A stretch of 64,000 nt of DNA, taken from assembly GCF_000949295.1 (NCBI RefSeq), contig NZ_JXYS01000031.1, positions 1-64,000 of the forward strand, in the 5' to 3' direction. The position numbers and the translations under genes are program-made. How positions within the stretch are numbered: position 1 is the first letter of the stretch; each line of letters begins with the position of its first letter. The notes below the pieces were generated by a model that did no database searches, had not been told where the DNA came from, and saw only the letters and a list, made by a program, of their open reading frames with translations. The stretch is from Acidithrix ferrooxidans (GTDB taxonomy: Bacteria; Actinomycetota; Acidimicrobiia; Acidimicrobiales; Acidimicrobiaceae). Below are positions 57,906 through 64,000 of this stretch, in pieces.

Positions 57906-58730
57906 ATGTATCCAGGAACTAGAACACCTCCAGTGGCTCTCACCATCGCAGGCTCGGATTCCGGCGGCGGTGCTGGAATCCAAGCCGACCTCAAGGCCTT
58001 TGCTGCCAACGGTGCCTATGGAACTTCGGCCATCACGGCAGTCACGGCTCAAAATACCAAAGGGGTCCTTGCGATCGATCTAATGAGCCCACTCAGTCTC
58101 TACGCCCAGATCGATGCGGTTACCTCAGATTTTTTCGTACGAGGATCCAAGACTGGGATGCTGGGATCTATCGAGTTGCTTGAGATTGTTGCAGACTTTG
58201 CTCGCAGGGGGACTTTACCAAAATTAATCGTAGATCCGGTTATGATCGCCACATCTGGAGACATTCTGAGTCCGCAGTCGATCGTCAGCGGCTATCGCGA
58301 ATTTCTGCTTCCATATGCTTATGTAGTCACTCCTAACATTCCAGAGGCCGAACTTCTCAGTGAAATCGAGATAACAAACCAATCTGAAATGGTACGAGCC
58401 GCACAACTAATTCATCGCTTTGGCCCCAAATACGTTTACATAAAAGGTGGACACCTAGAAGGCGATGAATCGATCGATATCTTCTTCGATGGACAAAATG
58501 TATCAAACCTCCGGACCAATCGAATCGCCACCCCAAATACCCATGGAACGGGATGCACCTTTTCTGCTGCTTTGGCAGCCCAAATTGCCTGCGGTCAACC
58601 CATAGACCAAGCCATAAGAAACGCAAAGATCTACACAACCAAGGCAATCATGGGGGGATCGTCCTGGGCACTTGGCTCAGGAGCAGGGCCGCTTGACCAT
58701 TTCCTATGGTCACACCCAGATCAATTCTAG
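57906..58730 (+). CDS. thiD: Hydroxymethylpyrimidine (phosphate) kinase ThiD
   Basis: A 274-residue ribokinase-fold enzyme that phosphorylates HMP and HMP-phosphate for thiamine synthesis. [21 protein letters not shown] binds the pyrimidine; [30 protein letters not shown] and the anion-hole [15 protein letters not shown] follow. Single-domain, without a ThiE fusion. It starts ATG 140 bp after thiG on the same strand. Confidence 0.96.
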   Translation: MYPGTRTPPVALTIAGSDSGGGAGIQADLKAFAANGAYGTSAITAVTAQNTKGVLAIDLMSPLSLYAQIDAVTSDFFVRGSKTGMLGSIELLEIVADFARRGTLPKLIVDPVMIATSGDILSPQSIVSGYREFLLPYAYVVTPNIPEAELLSEIEITNQSEMVRAAQLIHRFGPKYVYIKGGHLEGDESIDIFFDGQNVSNLRTNRIATPNTHGTGCTFSAALAAQIACGQPIDQAIRNAKIYTTKAIMGGSSWALGSGAGPLDHFLWSHPDQF

Positions 58731-59210
58731 GTCACCCTGCAACTAGGCAACTACTTAAAGTATTCCACTGCAGATGAACACTGAAGGACACAGCTGAAAA
58801 GCTCTGCCAGGCCGTGAAAAAGATTAAAGCAAATCTACAAGTCCAAATGAAATCGAACTTGTAATTTGTCAAAACAGATCGATCAACTTCTTACAAAAGG
58901 AGACAGGTCCGACAAAAAAGGCCGACGATACCAGAGTGTCACCAAACTTGATTCGTCTTCAGTTCCAACTACGAGCCTGGCTTCTCGAGTCCCCTCCTGT
59001 GACATTTATCTAGCAAACCTAAATCTCGCCTTCTCCAATCCAAGGATTGCCCTCTATCTCTACCGGAGCTTTTATAGGATATTCGGCTAAATCTACCTTC
59101 TCCAAAAAAGCGCACGGATCTAGATAAAGGGTATATTCCTTCTTTTACAGCAGCCACAGGGTCAATTGGGACCTTTTGCATATGGCGCTTTTGCACTAGA
59201 AGAAAATCAA
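58731..59210. other. Intergenic region between convergent thiD and MFS genes
   Basis: About 480 bp. Open frames of 74 and 94 codons on opposite strands overlap each other and show no start signals or family likeness, so no gene is called. Confidence 0.55.
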
Positions 59211-59241
59211 GGTAAAGAACGCCAAAAAGACGTTCTTTACC
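59211..59241 (-). terminator. Intrinsic terminator of the MFS gene
   Basis: An 11-bp perfect stem (GGTAAAGAACG with CGTTCTTTACC), 9-base loop, 27 bp past the stop, followed on the minus strand by TTGATTTTCTTC. Confidence 0.8.
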
Positions 59242-59267
59242 CAAGGATATCAAAAGAGAGGGGGACT

Positions 59268-60608
59268 CTAATTCGTTACAATCGCAGATCCGGTAGGAGT
59301 AGTCCGTGACAGCCCACTAAAGTTGCTGCGACGAGTAAGCATAAGGTATAGGGCGATCAAAAGTGATAGGAATGCTGTCGCACCAAGTAGTGATGCCGCC
59401 GGCACTGATGTTCCAAAGATCCCCAATATGAGGCCTATAAGCGCAAAGCCAATCGAATAGGAGCCATATAGAGCCCCAAAGGCCTCGGCGTTTTGCCCCT
59501 CTGAGACAGTCGCACCAATAGCCAATGCACGAGCAGTGTTTATAGGAGCTACAAAAAGCCCAGCAATAAACGTAGCAATAAGAATCGACAAAAGGCTGTG
59601 CAGGGTCGTCAAAACCACTACCCCACCAGAAAGACCCAAGAGAAACAGGGCCAGTCGGACTCGAATATCAATACGCGATAACGAATGAGAAAAGGCAGTT
59701 GCAACCGTTCCACCGGTAATGCTGCCAAGTGAAATCATCGCAATGGCCACTCCGGCAAATCCAACACTTTGATGATTCTCCAGCAAAATGGAGGGTATGG
59801 CGATGATGAGCCCACCTTCGGCAACTCCCTCTCCCGCTGAAGCTAAAAAGATCCACAGGCGAGACTTGGAAAACCAAACGCTTTCACCCTTACTCTTGAG
59901 CTTCAGCGAGCCGCCTTCAAAAGGATGGCTACCCCTTAAAACCGTTGAATCAGCGTTCGAATTTTGGTTTTTGGTCTCAATACGGCCGCTTCTCTTGAAA
60001 TAGAAGGCAACTCCAAGACCACCCAGGCTCACAAAAGAAGTGACTATAGCGCCAAAGGCCGAACCGCCGAGAACAACGGCAAACGAGACGACTATTGGCG
60101 AGACCAAGAAAAAGACCTCCATTAGCGACGTATCTAGAGAAATCAGGCGGTCACGAGATTTAGCACTGCCTTTGAGCACCTTTGGTCCATCCAAAACAAT
60201 ATTTCGAGAGATACCAAATAAACCTGCTCCGATTCCGCCAATCAAAAGGGAAGATAGTGCAAGAACGCCAAATACAATCGGGTTTGAAACATGGGATGAG
60301 AGAACTCCAAATAATCCCCATATAAAAATTAAAGGAAAAAGCAGTCGTATCAGAGCCGAATTTGGATCGATAGAATCACCCAACTTAGCCAGTCGAGACG
60401 AAAGAAAGATCTCGCCAATGGTGAAGGCTGAAACCATGAACGAACCCATTGCCAAGGCACTCTTAGTTTTACCCTCTGAAATTACCAACGCAAGGGGGGC
60501 CATTGCGATTGGAACCCTAGCTACATTTGCCAAACCCAGACGTCCAAATGAAATGCCTGGAAATGAATCTCTTACCTTTGTGGACGCCACCGAGAAAAAT
60601 GGACGCAC
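59268..60608 (-). CDS. MFS transporter
   Basis: A 446-residue polytopic protein with about 12 hydrophobic helices in two halves around a polar central loop (about 205-245). The arrangement, small-residue-rich helices and AFGALYGSYSIGFALIGLILG near the end fit the major facilitator superfamily. Substrate not predictable; no specific signature (such as a drug/proton motif C) is clear. GTG start with AGAGGTAG upstream. It lies 130 bp after the YhaN-like gene. Confidence 0.87.
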   Translation of the reverse strand: MRPFFSVASTKVRDSFPGISFGRLGLANVARVPIAMAPLALVISEGKTKSALAMGSFMVSAFTIGEIFLSSRLAKLGDSIDPNSALIRLLFPLIFIWGLFGVLSSHVSNPIVFGVLALSSLLIGGIGAGLFGISRNIVLDGPKVLKGSAKSRDRLISLDTSLMEVFFLVSPIVVSFAVVLGGSAFGAIVTSFVSLGGLGVAFYFKRSGRIETKNQNSNADSTVLRGSHPFEGGSLKLKSKGESVWFSKSRLWIFLASAGEGVAEGGLIIAIPSILLENHQSVGFAGVAIAMISLGSITGGTVATAFSHSLSRIDIRVRLALFLLGLSGGVVVLTTLHSLLSILIATFIAGLFVAPINTARALAIGATVSEGQNAEAFGALYGSYSIGFALIGLILGIFGTSVPAASLLGATAFLSLLIALYLMLTRRSNFSGLSRTTPTGSAIVTN

Positions 60609-60738
60609 GATATCACTACCTCTTTGAATCCCTTGGGGATTATTATTGACCTTCCACGACGGCGAACTTAATCGACCTTGTCACCACCTATTACTTAGAA
60701 AAACCAAGATTAGATGGGAGCCAGCGGCTCAGCAGAAT

Positions 60739-63700
60739 TTATCTTACGTCTACCACTATAGTCGCTCTAGCGTCAGGCCTATCCTTAGAGAGTTCAACAA
60801 ATCGCCTGGCAATATGGTCATGGCAACTAAAGACTATCACCTGGCGATCGTTGGCGATGGCTATCAAGATTTTAACAATTTCATCTAGTCGCAAACCATC
60901 CTGATGGGCGAATGTTTCATCCAGGATAAATGGCAGGTTAACAAGATCGCTCCCAATCCTTACCTTTCGCGTTTGCCCAGCGCTAAAGCGTGTTATCAGG
61001 TATGCCAGGTCTGCAGTTCCCCTTGATAGGTCTTTGAACGCCAACAAAGTGCCATCCATCATCTCAAGACCAGATCGATCCAGATCATAGTGAACCCTGA
61101 CATAACGTCCGCCTGTCGCATCCGTAATGAACTTCGACGAAAGTTCAGAGATCTCCCCTATGCGCTCGCTAGCATATCTCCCCATGGCCGACTCTAAGAT
61201 CTCGCGGCTTCGAGCGTTGATATACCATTCCCTAAGTCGGCCAACAAAACGCGCCTTTAAAAATTCAATCTCGGTGCTCAGGGTAGTCATTTCATCGTCG
61301 GTCGCTAAAAGTGAACTTTGACTTCGAAGCTCACCTAGATCTAAATCAATCTTAGCCACGGTATCCTTAGCGACCAGTTGCGAGGCCTCTAGGTCGGAGA
61401 CGATCCTATCTATTGCATCCTTTGACGCGACATGCTCGGACAAAAATAGACTCCCATCTAGCCGGTGAGAGAGGCTCCGAAGCTCACTTTCTAAGACTTT
61501 CATATGAGCACGCCTGTCAAGTAACCAGCGCTGTTGCTCAAGGTGTCTCTCTAGTTGTTCCATGTTCGAGGGGCCAAACGTTTCGATGGCGTTCTTAACC
61601 TCTTGAGAGAAGATCTGAAGTCGAAGTGCTTGGAATTGAGCACTTTTGGCTTCGAACTGTCGGTCAAAGTCGTCCTTAGCCTCAACTATCGATGTCGCTT
61701 GGTCCAACACAGCCAAAATAACATCTCTTTCAAACGAGAGATTATCTATTGCCAAAATCTCACAGAGCTTAGAATAAGATGCCTCAAAGCTATCAGTGAT
61801 CTCACGTCCGCTTTTACATTCGCTACTCATCCGAGAGAAGTTCGAGAGATCCTCAATCGCCCCTTTGAGAGCCAATGAGCCTTTCTCACTCAAGAAATAG
61901 TCAATCTTATCGACACCCATTTCAGAGAGGCTCGCCGCTACATCGTCCCGAGACCTCACCCATGAACCTGTCATTAGCGTGATTTGATCTTCTAAAGAGT
62001 CCCGTTCTTCTGCCTTTTGTCTTTGTAGTGAAAAGATATGGCCAAGTCGATCAGCAAGGCTCACCATCGCAATAGCTTTATCTCTGATAGCTCCAAACTC
62101 TATCGACCCCACATAGACGCTCCGAAGATCACCTGCCAACTTATCGATCTGTCGATTTAACGCATCCACCGTACCTAGAGCGTTCCCCAATTTGAGACCG
62201 TTGAAACGATTGCTGGCAAAAAAAAGAACGAAAACACCAAAAGCAATGAGAGCAAATGACAAAAGAGCTCTCAGAACCATCGCAGCTCCGGAAAACAAAA
62301 AGATAGATATTGCTCCAAGTAGAGAAAGTACCAGAAAGTAAGGAGCGAACCTTAGGACCCCTCTAGTCCTAGACGCCACATCTTCGGCCAATCCTAGAGT
62401 CGATCCATATTCGACCTTGCGAGCCTGCAGCGCAATGGCTTCGTCGCAGAGGGAGATAATGGTAGATATCTCTTGATTCAGCTGCGTCGAGAACTCCCTC
62501 GAATTCAAGGTGTCACAGCTCTTTATCGACGGTAGGTCAAAACCGCCGAGTGCAGCCATTTCCCTGTTGAGCTGGACATCAAGATCGATCAGTACATCCA
62601 AGGTTCGATCTCGAGCGCCTTCGATTGAGGTGATTTGCGCAAGTTTGCCTCTAATTCGAATCAATTCTCCCTCAATTTTCCCCAACATCTCAAGCTTGAG
62701 CGGGCTAATAAAGGGGAGACCCTCGACACCCAGTGTCTCTTGGATCTCCCCCTCCAAGCGTTTTAGCGACTCCTCGATAGCGTTGTTACGGGCTTTGGCA
62801 CGGAAGTAGAGTTCGCGATGCGTCCTCATCTCTTCAAGCAACAAACGAAGGGAGCTTCTGTCAATATCTAGGTTGCCCAGCTCGTCCAAGGAGCTAAGAG
62901 CCTCAAGTTCCGCCTTTATGGCTTCATAGTGTCTAACCCTAAAGTCGTTCTCGCTCAAAAGTTCTCGTAGCTTAAATACTTCTGCATCCGTTAATATCCG
63001 CGTATCCACAAAGGGCAAAAGAAGAGCGCGTAGGTTGCCGACCTCAGCCTTAATCTCGACTAGTTTGAGGGCAACTTCGTAATTTCTAAGTTCAACTTCA
63101 ATTTCGTTTAGACCTTGAACTGCGTGACGACGCTCTTGAGTCAGTCGATCGATCGTGGCTAATTTGTCGTCATAGCTCAAAGACCGCCCGAACAGCTCTC
63201 TTTTTTTATCTTCTAGCTCTCGGAACTCCTTGGCCATTGACGACAGCGTATCGATGCCAGTGGCTCTTGGTGGCCAAATTCCATCACTATTCGAAGCGTA
63301 TTTTTTGGCCAATTGAGTGGGGTTTTCACCGCCACCTACCAACCAAGCGCCGGCCATCATCTCTGCAGTGGTGGCCATCGCTATCTTCTCGTTCAAAATT
63401 TGCGCCTCTGGGGCGATCGAATAGACGCTATCGAAGGTAAGTGAATCGACTCCAATCAGGGTCCTTCTAATATAGTCCTGATCAACAAGGGTGAAGGTCC
63501 CGGGAAAATCATCCGGTGAAGCCCCTGGGTTAAGGTCAGAGCGCAATCTTACAAATATCCGATGACTAGCCTTGTGACTTTGAGCCTCCCTTTGGAGTTC
63601 ATAGACCATATCTCCAACCCCTATGGTCAAACCTGCCTTTATAGGATAAGACAAAAATTCGCTTCCAAATAAAACAAAGGAGACGACCCGTCGAAGTGTT

Positions 63701-63846
63701 GACTTTCCTGCTTCGTTTGGTCCGATAACCACATTTAGTGCCCCGCCAAGTTGTAAAGACGAAACTCCTAAAGAGCGCTTGTCTAAAGCACCAATTTGAT
63801 CCGCCCATATAGTCTTGACGTGAACACTAATGGAGTTGGAGGTCAT
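60739..63846 (-). CDS. YhaN-like SMC/Rad50-type ATPase
   Basis: A 1035-residue ABC-type ATPase with split nucleotide-binding halves. N-terminal Walker A IGPNEAGKST (41-50); C-terminal signature region DLSRGTADLAYLITRF and Walker B PFILDETFAHQD, with IVFSCHDH. Long coiled coils (about 190-500, 590-900) lie between. Two hydrophobic helices near 505-560 (PYFLVLSLLGAISIFLF and ALLSFALIAFGVFVLFF) form a membrane hairpin, as in YhaN and unlike SbcC. Its ATG abuts the TAG of the upstream gene, so they are coupled. Likely a nuclease-ATPase complex for DNA metabolism at the membrane. Confidence 0.88.
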   Translation of the reverse strand: MTSNSISVHVKTIWADQIGALDKRSLGVSSLQLGGALNVVIGPNEAGKSTLRRVVSFVLFGSEFLSYPIKAGLTIGVGDMVYELQREAQSHKASHRIFVRLRSDLNPGASPDDFPGTFTLVDQDYIRRTLIGVDSLTFDSVYSIAPEAQILNEKIAMATTAEMMAGAWLVGGGENPTQLAKKYASNSDGIWPPRATGIDTLSSMAKEFRELEDKKRELFGRSLSYDDKLATIDRLTQERRHAVQGLNEIEVELRNYEVALKLVEIKAEVGNLRALLLPFVDTRILTDAEVFKLRELLSENDFRVRHYEAIKAELEALSSLDELGNLDIDRSSLRLLLEEMRTHRELYFRAKARNNAIEESLKRLEGEIQETLGVEGLPFISPLKLEMLGKIEGELIRIRGKLAQITSIEGARDRTLDVLIDLDVQLNREMAALGGFDLPSIKSCDTLNSREFSTQLNQEISTIISLCDEAIALQARKVEYGSTLGLAEDVASRTRGVLRFAPYFLVLSLLGAISIFLFSGAAMVLRALLSFALIAFGVFVLFFASNRFNGLKLGNALGTVDALNRQIDKLAGDLRSVYVGSIEFGAIRDKAIAMVSLADRLGHIFSLQRQKAEERDSLEDQITLMTGSWVRSRDDVAASLSEMGVDKIDYFLSEKGSLALKGAIEDLSNFSRMSSECKSGREITDSFEASYSKLCEILAIDNLSFERDVILAVLDQATSIVEAKDDFDRQFEAKSAQFQALRLQIFSQEVKNAIETFGPSNMEQLERHLEQQRWLLDRRAHMKVLESELRSLSHRLDGSLFLSEHVASKDAIDRIVSDLEASQLVAKDTVAKIDLDLGELRSQSSLLATDDEMTTLSTEIEFLKARFVGRLREWYINARSREILESAMGRYASERIGEISELSSKFITDATGGRYVRVHYDLDRSGLEMMDGTLLAFKDLSRGTADLAYLITRFSAGQTRKVRIGSDLVNLPFILDETFAHQDGLRLDEIVKILIAIANDRQVIVFSCHDHIARRFVELSKDRPDARATIVVDVR

Positions 63847-64000
63847 CTAGCGAGCACTTTCTGTCCGAGCCTGGAGATTGATCAAGACCTCTCCGATAAC
63901 CCTGCGATCCAGTTCTGCTAGGTTAAAGCCATCTAGGGCATCGCTGCTAGAAAAAGTTGCTCTCACGAGGGCTATGATTTCGCTAGAAACCTTTGACCGC
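63847..64000 (-). CDS. C-terminus of the gene upstream of the YhaN-like ATPase (partial)
   Basis: Last 50 codons of a minus-strand gene entering from outside, ending IGEVLINLQARTESAR then TAG directly before the ATPase ATG. In other bacteria the partner of such an ATPase is a calcineurin-like phosphoesterase (YhaO/SbcD type), and I infer the same; the visible residues alone do not show it. Confidence 0.6.
   Translation of the reverse strand, partial: RSKVSSEIIALVRATFSSSDALDGFNLAELDRRVIGEVLINLQARTESAR

Overview
This 64 kb window looks like a chromosomal segment of a low- to mid-GC actinobacterium. The core block 47.6-34.5 kb on the minus strand runs glmU-prs-rplY-pth-mfd-(YbjN-like)-(SurA-like)-mazG-eno-ftsB, an order known from Actinomycetota. 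DUF501, DUF1707 and actinobacterial-type PncB proteins, plus frequent TTG/GTG starts, fit the same phylum. A low-GC member of Acidimicrobiia (Acidithrix-like) is my best guess, but that is inference.

Layout. 0-0.67 kb is the end of an IS1595-family element. 0.7-8.2 kb holds a DUF2892 membrane protein behind a strong CsoR/CstR-like palindrome, a CitE-like CoA-ester lyase, a dienelactone hydrolase, a PPOX/F420-type flavoprotein and fumC with an unknown partner gene. 8.6-10.1 kb is a decayed IS1380-family element. 10.5-18.0 kb holds NlpC/P60, quinone reductase-like, pyk, SDR, divergent lgt and pncB. 18.1-27.2 kb is a complete form II (AYRGAGR) CO-dehydrogenase-type operon on the minus strand: coxS-coxL-coxM-coxD-coxE-xdhC/coxF-mocA-coxG-DUF501. 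27.4-30.2 kb holds GNAT, DUF1707 and an unknown anchored protein. 30.7-34.1 kb is a second, orphan coxL split by an IS1595 copy with a perfect 8-bp target duplication. 34.5-47.6 kb is the conserved housekeeping block. 47.7-54.7 kb has an anchored GH30 glycosidase, a GAF protein, an M20 peptidase and an acyl-CoA synthetase. 55.2-58.7 kb is a plus-strand thiO-thiS-thiG-thiD thiamine cluster. 59.3-64 kb has an MFS permease and a YhaN-like ATPase behind its truncated partner.

How it fits together. The cox genes encode the three enzyme subunits, a Mo-CTP cytidylyltransferase, an XdhC-type cofactor chaperone, the AAA+/VWA maturation pair and a membrane-anchored CoxG, so the operon is self-sufficient for making a molybdenum hydroxylase. 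DUF501, normally next to eno-ftsB, sits about 16 kb away at the end of the cox operon, which suggests that the cox region was inserted into the housekeeping block. fumC, pyk, eno and the CitE-like lyase are central-carbon genes; lgt and the SurA-like lipoprotein, NlpC/P60 and GlmU relate to the envelope.

I found no CRISPR array, phage, toxin-antitoxin or recognisable defence island. The most unusual signals are the IS1595 insertion into the orphan coxL and the element's RF2-like CTA-TGA frame break, the way the IS1380 gene decayed, a GlmU lacking its acetyltransferase half, the CsoR-like operator, two unlisted micro-ORFs with membrane helices between mazG and eno, and several short tandem repeats.
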